A DNA stretch of 64,000 nt from Acidobacteriota bacterium (GCA_021791875.1 JAJYVU010000002.1:39709-103708), one strand, 5' to 3'. Numbered from the stretch's first letter, positions 1 to 9,140 are shown. Notes: generated by a model not told the origin, from the sequence alone. Made by a program: numbers and translations.

Positions 1-1
1 A

Positions 2-1222
2 AACACCTTTCGGCTAACCCCGTTCTGGCTGGGCGTGACGGTTTCGATTGCGCTGTGGGGCACGGCGATCGGAGCGCTCAGTTCTGGAGAGCTTGGCGAG
101 CGGCTCGGTGGGCGGGGCGCGCTGCGGGTGATGGCTGCGCTGTACCTGATATCGGCGCTGGGCTGCGCCTTCGCTTGGAACTGGTATGTACTGCTGGTAT
201 TCCGGTTTATTGGCGGGCTGGGAATTGGCGGCTCATCGGTGCTGGGGCCGGTGTACATCTCGGAGATGGCGCCGGCGAAGTGGCGGGGACGGCTGGTGGG
301 GATGTTCCAGGTGATGGTGGTGACAGGAATCCTGCTGGCTTACTTCTCGAATTTCTGCGTGGGACTGTTCCACCTGGGCAACCTGGAATGGCACTGGCAG
401 CTGGGGATTCCGGCGTTGCCGGCGCTGGTGTTCTTGATTCTGCTGTATGGGATTCCTCGAAGCTCGCGATGGCTGGTGACGCAGAACCGGATTGAAGAAG
501 CGCGAGAGGTGCTGCAGCTGATTGGCACGCCGGACACGGAAGCGGAGCTGGCGGAAATTGTGCGGTCCGTGCACCTGGACCGGTCGCAGCGGCGGGAACC
601 GATTTTCCAGGCGAAGTATGCGTTTCCGATCTTTCTGGCGATGGCGACAGGGATCTTTAACCAACTGGCTGGCATCAACGCGATTCTGTACTACCTGAAT
701 TCGATATTTGCGTCGGCGGGATTCAGCCAGATGTCGAGCAGCGGGCAGGCGGTGATTATCGGGCTGACAAACCTGATTGCGACGCTGTTTGCGATGACGA
801 TTATTGACAAGGTAGGGCGCAAGAAGCTGCTGCTGATTGGTGCGGCGGGGATGGTGTTCTGCCTGGCGGGCGTGGGTTGGCTGTTCCAGACGGGGAGCGA
901 GTCGGCGCTGCTGCTGTGGCTGCTGGTGGGCTATATTCTCTTCTTTGCGATTTCGCAGGGCGCGGTGGTGTGGGTATACATCAGTGAGATATTCCCGAAC
1001 AAGGTGCGGGCGAAGGGCCAGAGCCTGGGTGCTTCGGCCAACTGGATTACGAATGCGCTGATTGCGTGGTTCTTCCCGCTGGTGGCGGCGTGGTCGCATG
1101 CGATTCCGTTCTACGGATTTGCGGCGATGATGGTGCTGCAGTTTGTACTGGTGCTGTGGCTGTGGCCGGAGACCAAGGGCAAGACGCTGGAGCAGATCCA
1201 GGCGCATTTCCGGATCGATTAG
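2..1222 (+). CDS. MFS sugar porter, 5' end cut by window
   Basis: The reading frame is open from base 2, so the true start lies outside the window; about 406 residues are visible. It is a multi-pass inner-membrane transporter of the major facilitator superfamily, sugar porter family, probably proton symport of a monosaccharide. Visible family marks: the loop GERLGGRGALR between early helices, RFIGGLGIGG, SEMAPAKWRGR, a central PRSSRWL in place of the usual PESPRWL, QLAGINAILYY in the second half, DKVGRKKLL, and the C-terminal PETKGKTLEQ. The substrate cannot be read from sequence. The GTG at 35 is an internal codon here, not a convincing start. Two hairpins follow the stop. Confidence 0.88.
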   Translation, partial: NTFRLTPFWLGVTVSIALWGTAIGALSSGELGERLGGRGALRVMAALYLISALGCAFAWNWYVLLVFRFIGGLGIGGSSVLGPVYISEMAPAKWRGRLVGMFQVMVVTGILLAYFSNFCVGLFHLGNLEWHWQLGIPALPALVFLILLYGIPRSSRWLVTQNRIEEAREVLQLIGTPDTEAELAEIVRSVHLDRSQRREPIFQAKYAFPIFLAMATGIFNQLAGINAILYYLNSIFASAGFSQMSSSGQAVIIGLTNLIATLFAMTIIDKVGRKKLLLIGAAGMVFCLAGVGWLFQTGSESALLLWLLVGYILFFAISQGAVVWVYISEIFPNKVRAKGQSLGASANWITNALIAWFFPLVAAWSHAIPFYGFAAMMVLQFVLVLWLWPETKGKTLEQIQAHFRID

Positions 1223-1261
1223 GGCTCACTCCTTATATTGGTTACGAGTACCGAGCGGACT

Positions 1262-1316
1262 GCCGGGCGGAATGATGCCCGGCGGCGTCCTCTTCAGGGC
1301 ATGATTGTGCCCTGAA
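1262..1316 (+). terminator. Two tandem hairpins after the MFS gene
   Basis: Two perfect inverted repeats lie back to back: GCCGGGC (1262-1268) with GCCCGGC (1277-1283), and TTCAGGGCA (1293-1301) with TGCCCTGAA (1308-1316), loop TGATTG. No T-run follows either, so a classical intrinsic terminator is uncertain, but the position 40-95 bases after the stop fits transcript end formation. The rest of 1317-1526 up to the pstS ribosome binding site holds no gene that I can support. Confidence 0.4.
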
Positions 1317-1541
1317 AGCAGGGCGAAAACAGCAGAAAATGCTTGGGATTCCGGTTGAAACCGCCTTGAAGTTTAAGGTTTCGTGAAATCTTGCACCGGT
1401 ACCAAAATTGTGGCAAATCCTCGCGTATTCTGAAATCGCTCCCGGGTACGGGATGCGGGCTGACTGAGTGGCGCATCGAGTAGTGAGCTCAGTTGCTTTG
1501 GAACATCTAGGGAATCAGAAGCCCCCAGGAGGGTTTTTTTT

Positions 1542-2636
1542 ATGAGATTTGGCCGGAAATCGATGGAAAAGAAAAGCAATCGTTCATTTCGCAAGGGCGC
1601 GGTGCTGGCGCTGGCGCTGGCCGTAGCCGGAGCGGGGTCGGCATTCGCAGCGGCCCAGATCAATATTCTCGAAACTGGCTCGAGCTTGCTGTATCCGCTG
1701 TTCAACCTGTGGGTGCCGAGTTATGCGCACATGCACCCGAATGTGAAGATCACGACCCAGTCGACGGGCAGCGGCACGGGGATTTCGCAGTCCATTGCCG
1801 GTATCGCTCAGATTGGCGCTTCGGATGCGTATCTGAGCCCCGCGCAGATGCGGATGCACTCGAATATGATGAACATTCCGCTGGCGATCTCGTCGCAGAT
1901 GGTCAACTACAACGTTCCCGGGCTGAATTACAAACACCTGAACCTGAGCGGACCAGTACTTGCCGGCATTTACTCGGGCAAGATCAGGAACTGGAACGAC
2001 GAGCAGATTGCGAAGCTGAACCCGGGGGTGAAGCTGCCGAACCACACGATCATTCCCATTCATCGCACCGACGGCAGCGGCGACACCTTCATCTTCACGC
2101 AGTACCTGTCGTTCAGCACGCCATCGTGGGCGAACTCGCTGGCCTACGGAACGTCGATCAGCTGGCCGGCGGTTCCGGGCGGGCTGGGTGCGGTAGGCAA
2201 CCCTGGAATGGTAACAGCACTGACGGGCTCGCCGTACTCGATTGCTTACATCGGGGTGAGCTACAGGCAGGCAATCGATCAGCATCACATGGGCACGGCG
2301 GCGCTCGAAAATCGCGACGGGAAGTTCGTGCTGCTGACTCCGCATACGGTTTCGTCTGCTGCAGCGCAGATGGTTCCCAAGACGCCGCAAAATGAGGCCG
2401 TGAGCCTGATCTTCGCACCGGGCCCTGACTCCTACCCGATCATAAACTATGAATATGCCATCGTGAGCAAGACTCAGCCCTCTGCCGAGACAGCGGCTGC
2501 GCTGCGGGAGTTCTTCTCGTGGGCAATTCGCGGCGATGGCGGGAACGCTCCGAAGTACCTGAATCCAGTACACTTCGCACCCTTGCCGCCGTCGGTTGTG
2601 AAATTGAGCCAGGCCCAGATCGACCAGATCCAGTAA
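1542..2636 (+). CDS. pstS: Phosphate ABC transporter, periplasmic phosphate-binding protein
   Basis: Binds inorganic phosphate in the periplasm and hands it to the PstC/PstA channel. 364 residues. AGGAGGG at 1527-1533 lies 8 bases before this ATG; a second ATG at 1563 is less well placed. An N-terminal signal peptide ends near AGSAFAAA, about residue 38. Phosphate-contact segments are recognisable in order: ETGSSLLYPLF, the serine-rich TGSGTGIS loop, GASDAYLS, then HRTDGSGDT (Arg, Asp, Ser, Gly, Thr ligands) and GNPGMV. It is followed by pstC after a strong hairpin, which commonly lets the binding protein be made in excess over the membrane subunits. Confidence 0.95.
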   Translation: MRFGRKSMEKKSNRSFRKGAVLALALAVAGAGSAFAAAQINILETGSSLLYPLFNLWVPSYAHMHPNVKITTQSTGSGTGISQSIAGIAQIGASDAYLSPAQMRMHSNMMNIPLAISSQMVNYNVPGLNYKHLNLSGPVLAGIYSGKIRNWNDEQIAKLNPGVKLPNHTIIPIHRTDGSGDTFIFTQYLSFSTPSWANSLAYGTSISWPAVPGGLGAVGNPGMVTALTGSPYSIAYIGVSYRQAIDQHHMGTAALENRDGKFVLLTPHTVSSAAAQMVPKTPQNEAVSLIFAPGPDSYPIINYEYAIVSKTQPSAETAAALREFFSWAIRGDGGNAPKYLNPVHFAPLPPSVVKLSQAQIDQIQ

Positions 2637-2667
2637 GCTGGATAATGTGAGCCTGTTCCGTAGTCAC

Positions 2668-2698
2668 CCCTCGCCGGGAGTTTCCTCCCCGGCGAGGG
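2668..2698 (+). terminator. Strong hairpin between pstS and pstC
   Basis: CCCTCGCCGGG (2668-2678) pairs perfectly over 11 bases with CCCGGCGAGGG (2688-2698) around a 9-base loop. No T-run follows. It sits 32 bases after the pstS stop, as expected of a stem that stabilises or partly terminates the pstS message. Confidence 0.6.
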
Positions 2699-2733
2699 TC
2701 CGTCGTTTTCGCGCGACGCATGAAAATGAAAGT

Positions 2734-2777
2734 GTTACGGTTACAGATGTGAACGAAATAGCGATGTTAAAGTTACA
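2734..2777 (+). promoter_or_regulatory. Paired GTTAnnGTTACA repeats upstream of pstC, possible Pho-type box
   Basis: GTTACGGTTACA (2734-2745) and GTTAAAGTTACA (2766-2777) are two copies of one 12-base element, each itself a tandem of two GTTA-led hexamers. Their starts are 32 bases apart, close to three helical turns. They lie 66-109 bases before the pstC start. Response regulators of the PhoB/OmpR type bind such direct hexamer repeats, so a phosphate-responsive activator site is plausible. Binding is inferred. Confidence 0.35.
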
Positions 2778-2842
2778 AATCAGCAGCGAGAATTCTGAAT
2801 TCTGTTACTCTGCTTTGTTCTCTTCCCGACTGGAGCTTCAGC

Positions 2843-3814
2843 ATGTCGTTTAAGAACATCCTTGCTCCCATTGCCAGCATTGTCGGGGTAACGCTGATCG
2901 GGATTGTGATTTTTCTCGGCGTGTATTCCTGGCCAGCGGTGAAGTTCAACGGCTTTTCATTTGTCGTAAAGAACGACTGGAACCTGGGCAATCTGTATGC
3001 GAACCCAGTGATGCACCGCGGGCACTTGATCATGCCGGGCGCGCAGTACGGAATCCTGTTTCTGATTGTGGCTACGCTGCTGAGTACGCTGATTGCAGTG
3101 GTGCTTGCCGTGCCGCTGGGGGTGGGATCGGCGATTTTCCTGTCGGATGGGGTTCCGGCGGTGCTGCGGCCCTGGCTGTCATTCTTTGTGGAACTGCTGG
3201 CGGCGGTCCCGAGCGTGGTGTATGGACTTTGGGGATATGCAGCGGTGATACCGCTGCTGAGCCACACCGTGTTTCCGTGGATGGCGAAGCATCTGGCATT
3301 CATTCCGTTTTTTGCGGGGGATACCGGGAGCGGGTACGGGCTGCTGACTTCAGGATTCGTACTGACGCTGATGATCGTGCCGCTGATTACTTCGACGATG
3401 CGCGATGCGCTAATCAGCCAGCCGCGCGGGTTGCGGGAAGCGGCACTCGCGCTGGGGGCGACACGTTTTGAAACGATGTGGTCGGTGATTCTGCCTTCGA
3501 CACGCAGAGTGCTGATTGCTTCGAGCATCCTGGCGACGGGCAGGGCGCTGGGCGAAACGATGGCGGTGCTGATGGTGGGCGGTGGCGCGCTGAACTATCT
3601 GCCGAACAACATTTACGCGCCCATCACGACGATGGCTGCATTCATTGTTTCGCAACTGGACAGCGCATTGGAAGATCCAACCGGCATGGCGGTGCGATCA
3701 CTGGCGGAAGTGGCGCTGGTACTGTGCGTGATCTCGGTCATTGTGAATGGCGCAGCCAGGCTGATGCTCTACTTCAGCGGGTACCAGCGTCTGGGAGGCG
3801 GCGGATGGGCGTAA
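2843..3814 (+). CDS. pstC: Phosphate ABC transporter permease PstC
   Basis: One half of the inner-membrane channel for phosphate. 323 residues with six predicted hydrophobic spans. The permease domain carries the cytoplasmic EAA loop, read here as EAALALGATRFETMW, followed by GRALGETMAVLMVGG, which docks the ATPase. FFVELLAAVPSVVYGLWGY is typical of PstC. TGGAGC lies upstream of the ATG at a workable distance. The 3' end overlaps pstA by 10 bases in another frame, so the two are translationally coupled. Confidence 0.94.
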   Translation: MSFKNILAPIASIVGVTLIGIVIFLGVYSWPAVKFNGFSFVVKNDWNLGNLYANPVMHRGHLIMPGAQYGILFLIVATLLSTLIAVVLAVPLGVGSAIFLSDGVPAVLRPWLSFFVELLAAVPSVVYGLWGYAAVIPLLSHTVFPWMAKHLAFIPFFAGDTGSGYGLLTSGFVLTLMIVPLITSTMRDALISQPRGLREAALALGATRFETMWSVILPSTRRVLIASSILATGRALGETMAVLMVGGGALNYLPNNIYAPITTMAAFIVSQLDSALEDPTGMAVRSLAEVALVLCVISVIVNGAARLMLYFSGYQRLGGGGWA

Positions 3815-4704
3815 GCGCTATAGATGTTCGTGCGGCAATCAACCAGCCGTCAATATTTCGTCTGGTGCAGCGAAAGATCTTTAATTCTGCGGGCTGGGGC
3901 CTTTGTGGGCTGACGTTTCTGCTACTGGGCAGCGCGATGGTCTGGATATTGAAGATGGTTTTTGTCCGCGGCGCGGGCGCGCTGAATCTAAAGGTGCTGA
4001 CGCACATACAAATTGGGGTAGCCGGCGGCCTGCTGAATGCGATTGAAGGGACGCTGGTATTGGGCGTTGGCGGGCTTATTCTTTCGGTGCCGCCGGGAAT
4101 TGCCGCGGGGATTTATCTCTCGGAGTACGATGGCGGCTGGCTTGCGCCGGTGCTGCGATTCATGTCAGACGTGCTGGTGGGAGTGCCATCCATCGTGGTG
4201 GGCTACTTCGGATATGTGACGATGGTGGCGACGCTGGGATGGGGCTTTTCAGTGGCGGCGGGCAGCATTGCTTTGGCGATGATTTCGCTGCCTTACATCA
4301 CGCGCACCAGCGAAGTCGCGTTCCGGCAGGTGCCGCGCACGCTGCGCGAGGCGGGGTTCGGGCTGGGCTGCAAGCCGGGCACGGTAATCATGCGCATTTG
4401 CCTGCCGATGGCGACACCGGCGATCTTGACCGGTGTGCTGCTGGCCCTGGCGATTTCCGTTGGCGAGACAGCGCCGCTAATCTATACGGCCGGATGGTCA
4501 AGCTTCCTCTGGACGGGGCACCTGACCAAGGAGCCAATGGGGTACCTCACCTACGCAATCTGGGCAATGATCACAGAGCCCCAGCGCTCGGCGCATCAGT
4601 TGGCGTATGCCGCGGCATTCCTTGTGACACTGTTTGTGCTGGTCATCAGCGTGATCGCGCGCGTGGTGACTTTCCGGCGGTCGGGCTGGGGACAGCACGC
4701 GTAA
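3805..4704 (+). CDS. pstA: Phosphate ABC transporter permease PstA
   Basis: Partner permease of PstC in the phosphate channel. 299 residues from the ATG at 3805, chosen because GGAGG at 3793-3797 precedes it by 7 bases and the product begins MGVSAIDVRA; the frame extends further upstream but reads pstC antiphase there. It has hydrophobic spans, LVGVPSIVVGYFGY, the EAA-type loop EAGFGLGCKPGTVIMR and ISVGETAPLIYTAG. A hairpin terminator follows directly. The ATPase gene pstB and the regulator phoU, normally next, are absent from this locus. Confidence 0.94.
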   Translation: MGVSAIDVRAAINQPSIFRLVQRKIFNSAGWGLCGLTFLLLGSAMVWILKMVFVRGAGALNLKVLTHIQIGVAGGLLNAIEGTLVLGVGGLILSVPPGIAAGIYLSEYDGGWLAPVLRFMSDVLVGVPSIVVGYFGYVTMVATLGWGFSVAAGSIALAMISLPYITRTSEVAFRQVPRTLREAGFGLGCKPGTVIMRICLPMATPAILTGVLLALAISVGETAPLIYTAGWSSFLWTGHLTKEPMGYLTYAIWAMITEPQRSAHQLAYAAAFLVTLFVLVISVIARVVTFRRSGWGQHA

Positions 4705-4726
4705 ACCTGCTATTCCAGCGTGAAAC

Positions 4727-4760
4727 GGGGTACCCGACGGGTACCCCTAATTTCTTCTGG
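4727..4760 (+). terminator. Terminator after pstA
   Basis: GGGGTACCC (4727-4735) and GGGTACCCC (4739-4747) form a 9-pair stem with a 3-base loop, followed by TAATTTCTT. Placed 22 bases after the pstA stop. The rest of 4761-5040 shows no gene I can support. Confidence 0.65.
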
Positions 4761-5052
4761 TGCGGTTGCCGAGCGGTGTGCGAGTATACGGGGTACTTCT
4801 TTCCCGGAGCTGGTGCCCGCGGGCTCGAAGGCGCGCCTGGTGCGCGATGCGGCGATGAGCTGCTCGCCGGGGGATCGGCGTTGCGTGCTGGTGCTGATGC
4901 CGATGGCCGGCATGCAGGCTGAGAGCGTAAGTAGTCCGAACTCTTAAAGCAAGCGGAAAATGCGTTGACGTAGGAGCCGCACTGGCGGGTCTTCGCATGA
5001 GTGTGTCTGACTCGTGTAATCTGGCCCGGTCCAGAGAATGAGGAGATTTGCG

Positions 5053-7191
5053 ATGCTGAGTTGGATTCGCGCGGTAACCAGGAAACATGCCGGAGTTTGC
5101 GGTGGCGTGTGTTGTGCGGCTGCGATGGCCATAGCGGCCAGTTCGACACCTGCCGCGGCGCAGACGGTGCGCGTGGAGAACAGTGTAGTTCGGGTGGCGT
5201 TGATGCCGAGCGGGGAATACCAGATTCGCTGCCGTGAGACGCGCTGGACGCTGAGCGGAAAGCTGAACGGGAAGCCGGAGGCTATCACCCGAAAATCAGG
5301 AACAGACAGGTTGGGCGCGTGGCAGGAAGTAGATGCGCGCACGAAGACGCAGGTGGCTGCGATTCGTGTGTATGCGGACAAGCCGGTGGTGCTGTTCCGA
5401 GACAAGCAGCTGACGGAGAGGAAGAACAACGATGTGTTTCCTGTGTTCGAGGCGTTGCCGCCCGGACTGATGGAGTTCAGTTATGCGGTGAACACCTTTG
5501 CGAAGTATGAGTTTGGGCAACTGGGCGGGGAGGGTCCATGGGTACTGTTTAACCGGCAGCGGCAGACGATGGTGATGTCGCCGGCGGATCATTTTCTGGT
5601 CGCCGATATGACGAGCGGGCCGGGCGGCGTGAAACCCGGAGGTTTGGACCCGAAGATCGACACGCTGCCGGCGGGGTTTGCGCATGGGACGCTGCTGGTC
5701 CTGGGCAACGGGATCACATCGACGCTGGATGCGTGGGGAAGTGCGCTGCAGACGATGAATGGCAAGCAGCCGGTGCCCAATGATGCCGATGTGGTGCTGG
5801 ACAAGTTTGGCTACTGGACCGATCACTACGCGACGTACTACTACAAGTACATTCCGAAGCTCGGCTACGAAGGCACGCTGATGGCGGTGCGCGATAAATA
5901 TCAGCAGCTGGGTGTGCCGTTGGCGTACATGCAGCTGGACAGCTGGTGGTATCCCAAGCAGAAGGGCAACAGCCTGGCGGCGATGGGCGTAAACGGCGAG
6001 ACGGTATATCGCGCGGATAAGAAAATTTTTCCGAAGGGACTGAAGGCGTTTCACCAGGAGCTGGGTCTGCCGTTTGTGGTGCACGCACGGTGGGTGGCTC
6101 CAAACAGCCCGTACCGGCATGAGTACCGAATGTCGCGCAACGTAATTCTTTCGAAGAAGTTCTGGAATAAGACAGCGAAGTACCTGCACAACGGCGGAGT
6201 TGCAGTCTACGAGCAGGACTGGCTGGATCACAATGCGCGACCCGCGATCAACCTGACCGATCCGCAGGAGTTTCTGGGGAACATGGCGCATGCGATGGCG
6301 CGGGAGGGGCTGGCGATCCAGTACTGCATGCCGTTGCCCGGATATTACATGGCGAGCACACGGTACCAGAACCTGGAGACGATCCGGGTGAGCGATGACG
6401 GGTTCATCCGGATCCGATGGGATTATTTCCTGTACGACTCGGCGCTCGCGCATGCGGTGGGATTATGGCCATGGAGCGACGTGTTCATGAGCAAGCAGCT
6501 GCCGGAGCTGATCCTGTCGACGCTGTCAGCTGGGCCGATGGGGGTGGGCGATCCGATTGACCAGATCGATACGGCGAATCTGAAGCGGGCGATGCGTGCG
6601 GACTCCGTGCTGCTGAAGCCGGACGTTCCGGTGCGGCCGGTGGATGCGATGTACCTCTCCGATGCCGCGAATCCGGGGGCGCCGATGGTGGCCGCAACGC
6701 ACAGCGGCGGTGAGTTGGAAGTGTTTGCGTATCCGCGCGGGAAGGGCGAGAGGCAGGCAACGGTGTCACTCAAGGAGCTGGGAGTTACGGGACCGGCTTA
6801 TGTGTGGGACTGGGTGCGTCACACGGGGAGGGTGATCCCGACGGGAGGGTCGTTCCCGATGGTCTTTGAAACCGGGTGGGCTTACGATGTAGTGGCTCCC
6901 GTGGGCAAGGGCGGCATCGGGGTGCTGGGGGATACGAGCAAGATTGTGCCGCTGGCGGCAAAGCGGTTCCCGAAGGTTACATATGCTGCAAATACGCATG
7001 TGACAGTTACGTATGCGGCGGGAGAAGAAACCGTGACGGTTACAGGATATGCGAAAGACCGTCCTGACGTGCATGCGGAGCGGGGCAGCGTGGGACCGGT
7101 GGACTATGACACCGCGACGCACTTGTTCCGTGTGGCGGTGCATCCGGCGCGGGACGGGCATGAAGCGGAGCTGGTCGTTCGGGATAGATAA
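5053..7191 (+). CDS. Exported TIM-barrel glycoside hydrolase-like protein (GH27/GH36-like)
   Basis: About 712 residues. An ATG at 5038 is in frame, but AGGAG at 5041-5045 lies 7 bases before the ATG at 5053, which I take as the start. A signal peptide ends near TPAAAQ. The central part reads like a (beta/alpha)8 barrel: FGYWTDHYATYYYKYIP, then YMQLDSWWYPK, HARWVAPNSPYR, and YEQDWLDHN, where the aspartate stands in the place of the nucleophile of clan GH-D enzymes. A beta-rich C-terminal part follows. The family is inferred from these motifs; the substrate is unknown and GH membership is not certain. It is monocistronic and converges on a tRNA-Cys. Confidence 0.6.
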   Translation: MLSWIRAVTRKHAGVCGGVCCAAAMAIAASSTPAAAQTVRVENSVVRVALMPSGEYQIRCRETRWTLSGKLNGKPEAITRKSGTDRLGAWQEVDARTKTQVAAIRVYADKPVVLFRDKQLTERKNNDVFPVFEALPPGLMEFSYAVNTFAKYEFGQLGGEGPWVLFNRQRQTMVMSPADHFLVADMTSGPGGVKPGGLDPKIDTLPAGFAHGTLLVLGNGITSTLDAWGSALQTMNGKQPVPNDADVVLDKFGYWTDHYATYYYKYIPKLGYEGTLMAVRDKYQQLGVPLAYMQLDSWWYPKQKGNSLAAMGVNGETVYRADKKIFPKGLKAFHQELGLPFVVHARWVAPNSPYRHEYRMSRNVILSKKFWNKTAKYLHNGGVAVYEQDWLDHNARPAINLTDPQEFLGNMAHAMAREGLAIQYCMPLPGYYMASTRYQNLETIRVSDDGFIRIRWDYFLYDSALAHAVGLWPWSDVFMSKQLPELILSTLSAGPMGVGDPIDQIDTANLKRAMRADSVLLKPDVPVRPVDAMYLSDAANPGAPMVAATHSGGELEVFAYPRGKGERQATVSLKELGVTGPAYVWDWVRHTGRVIPTGGSFPMVFETGWAYDVVAPVGKGGIGVLGDTSKIVPLAAKRFPKVTYAANTHVTVTYAAGEETVTVTGYAKDRPDVHAERGSVGPVDYDTATHLFRVAVHPARDGHEAELVVRDR

Positions 7192-7204
7192 GGCGGGAAA
7201 AACC

Positions 7205-7280
7205 TGGAGCACCGGGCCGGATTTGAACCGGCGAATACTGGTTTTGCAGACCAGCGCGTTAGCCCCTTCGCCACCGGTGC
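7205..7280 (-). tRNA. tRNA-Cys (GCA), copy 1
   Basis: Read on the minus strand: acceptor GCACCGG pairs with CCGGTGC, the D arm closes GCG/CGC, the anticodon stem is CTGGT/ACCAG with loop CTGCAAA giving anticodon GCA, and the T arm is GCCGG-TTCAAAT-CCGGC. Discriminator U and an encoded CCA follow. A second, different tRNA-Cys lies at 11096. Confidence 0.93.
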
Positions 7281-7285
7281 TCATG

Positions 7286-7312
7286 CGTTTGCCGTGGAGA
7301 CCACGGCAAACG
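7286..7312 (-). terminator. Hairpin between peroxiredoxin gene and tRNA-Cys
   Basis: CGTTTGCCGTGG (7286-7297) pairs with CCACGGCAAACG (7301-7312), 12 perfect pairs and a 3-base loop. It lies between the peroxiredoxin stop and the tRNA 5' end on the same strand. There is no T-run, so it may end the upstream message or mark a processing point. Confidence 0.5.
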
Positions 7313-7329
7313 AAGTGTCGCGTATCGCC

Positions 7330-7986
7330 CTATTTTGGCTGCCTGGCGGTGCGGAGGTAGGGCTTGATGACCTTGAAGCCAGAGAACTGCTTTTCGCCGT
7401 CTTCATTGGAGACGGCTCCGCCGACGATGATGTCGTCGCCCTGCTTCCAGTTGGCCGGTGTGGCGACGGGGTGCTTCGCGGTGAGCTGGATGGAGTCCAG
7501 GACGCGAATAATCTCATCGAAGTTGCGACCCGTGGTCATGGGGTAAGCGATCATGAGCTTGATGCGCTTGTCTGGCCCGATGATGAAGACGGTGCGGACG
7601 GCGGCGTTGAGCGAGGGTGTGCGTCCCTCCGAGGTATTACCGGCATCGGCGGGAAGCATGTTGTAGAGCTTGGAGACCTTGAGGTCGGGGTCGCCAATCA
7701 CGGGGTAATTGACCTTGTGGCCTCCGACTTCCTCGATGTCCTTTTCCCACTTGAAGTGGCTTTCCACGGGGTCGACGCTGAGTCCGATGACCTTGGCGCC
7801 GCGGCGGGCGAATTCGGTTTCGAGGGCGGCGACGGCGCCCAGCTCAGTGGTGCAGACGGGCGTAAAGTCCTTGGGATGAGAGAAAAGCACAGCCCAGTTG
7901 TCGCCGATCCACTCATGGAAGTGGATGGTGCCGTGCGTCGTTTCGGCGGTGAAGTCGGGAGCGATGTCGTTGATGCGCAGTGCCAT
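7330..7986 (-). CDS. 1-Cys peroxiredoxin (Prx6-type)
   Basis: Reduces hydrogen peroxide and organic hydroperoxides in the cytoplasm. 218 residues, the usual length of Prx6-type enzymes. The peroxidatic cysteine is Cys45 in FTPVCTTEL, preceded by the conserved SHPKDF. It is the only cysteine in the protein, so no resolving cysteine exists and an outside thiol must recycle it. The C-terminal arm with HPVATPANWKQGDD is typical of the Prx6 group. GGAG precedes the start. It is monocistronic and diverges from the PhzF-family gene; the 251-base gap between them must hold both promoters. Confidence 0.93.
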   Translation of the reverse strand: MALRINDIAPDFTAETTHGTIHFHEWIGDNWAVLFSHPKDFTPVCTTELGAVAALETEFARRGAKVIGLSVDPVESHFKWEKDIEEVGGHKVNYPVIGDPDLKVSKLYNMLPADAGNTSEGRTPSLNAAVRTVFIIGPDKRIKLMIAYPMTTGRNFDEIIRVLDSIQLTAKHPVATPANWKQGDDIIVGGAVSNEDGEKQFSGFKVIKPYLRTARQPK

Positions 7987-8237
7987 ACTTTTTCCTTCTC
8001 CTGCGATGGTCGGAGCTTAATGTTGAAAAATGAGAAACCCACCTCGGCGTGGCTTACGCGGGTGGGGCCAGGGCGATACTGAATTGCTCTTTCGCTCTAG
8101 ACGCACACCCGCCGGATACAGCTGCAACGGCAGCAGCAGATACACGCGAGGATGCAAACGAAAGCCAGCACCTATTCAGAGTAGGGTGGCGGCAGCTTTG
8201 GTGTCAACGCAGGGGAGAAAACGGCTAATCTTATGCC

Positions 8238-9140
8238 ATGCATGCACTTGAATACTTTTTGTGCGATGTATTTACGCGCCAGCGCCTGAGCGGAAATCAG
8301 CTGGCCGTGTTTCCAGACGCCGGCGATTTGAGCGACGAGCAGATGCAGGCGATTGCCCGCGAGATGAACCTTTCGGAAACGGCGTTCGTGTTACGGCGCA
8401 ATACGCTGACCGAAGCGGCGCGCGGATACCGGGTGCGGATTTTCACGGTGAAGGAGGAACTGCCGTTTGCAGGGCATCCGACGCTGGGGACGGCGGCGGT
8501 GATCCGGCGGTTCATCTCGGAAGACAAACGGGTGGGCACGGTGCGTCTGGACGAAAACGCCGGGGTGGTTCCGGTCGAGTTCGACGATCTCCAAAGCAGT
8601 GATGAGGCCTTGCATGGAGAAATGACGCAGCCAACGGCTGAGTTGGGGCGCTTTCACGCGCGGGAGGTGGTGGCGCCGGCGCTGGGGCTGGATGCATGGG
8701 ATATTTCGCCGGATCTGGCTCCGCAGACGGTTTCGACAGGGATGCGGTGCTGCGTTGTGCCGCTGCGGAGCGTGGATCAGCTGAAATACATGCGGCTGAA
8801 TGCGGCGAAGGAGGCCGAGGCGCTGAAGGCGACGGGTGCGATGTTTTTATACGCGATTGCGCGCGAAGCCGAGGGCATTTGGCAGGCTCGGATGCAGTTT
8901 TACGGCGGGGAGGATCCGGCTACGGGTTCGGCGGCGGGCTGCGCAACGGCCTACCTGGTGGGCAATGGAGTGGAAGCTCCGGAGAAGACTATTCATTTTC
9001 GGCAGGGGATGGCGATCCACCGGCCGAGCGAGCTTTTTGGACGCGCGAAGCTCACAGACGGAAGGGTGAGCGAAGTGCGTGTGGCGGGCTGCACTGTTTT
9101 CGTAGCAAGAGGCCGGTTTTTCCTTGAGCGATTCACATAG
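8238..9140 (+). CDS. PhzF-family isomerase/epimerase-like protein
   Basis: 300 residues, the usual length for the PhzF fold of two diaminopimelate-epimerase-like halves. Marks: YFLCDVFTRQRLSGNQLAVF at the N-terminus, NLSETAFV with the conserved catalytic glutamate, ELPFAGHPTLGTAAV, and in the second half the GGEDPATGSAAGCATAYLV loop. PhzF itself isomerises a phenazine precursor, but most family members lie outside phenazine pathways. No phenazine genes are nearby, so the substrate is unknown. No strong ribosome binding site is visible before the ATG. Confidence 0.9.
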   Translation: MHALEYFLCDVFTRQRLSGNQLAVFPDAGDLSDEQMQAIAREMNLSETAFVLRRNTLTEAARGYRVRIFTVKEELPFAGHPTLGTAAVIRRFISEDKRVGTVRLDENAGVVPVEFDDLQSSDEALHGEMTQPTAELGRFHAREVVAPALGLDAWDISPDLAPQTVSTGMRCCVVPLRSVDQLKYMRLNAAKEAEALKATGAMFLYAIAREAEGIWQARMQFYGGEDPATGSAAGCATAYLVGNGVEAPEKTIHFRQGMAIHRPSELFGRAKLTDGRVSEVRVAGCTVFVARGRFFLERFT

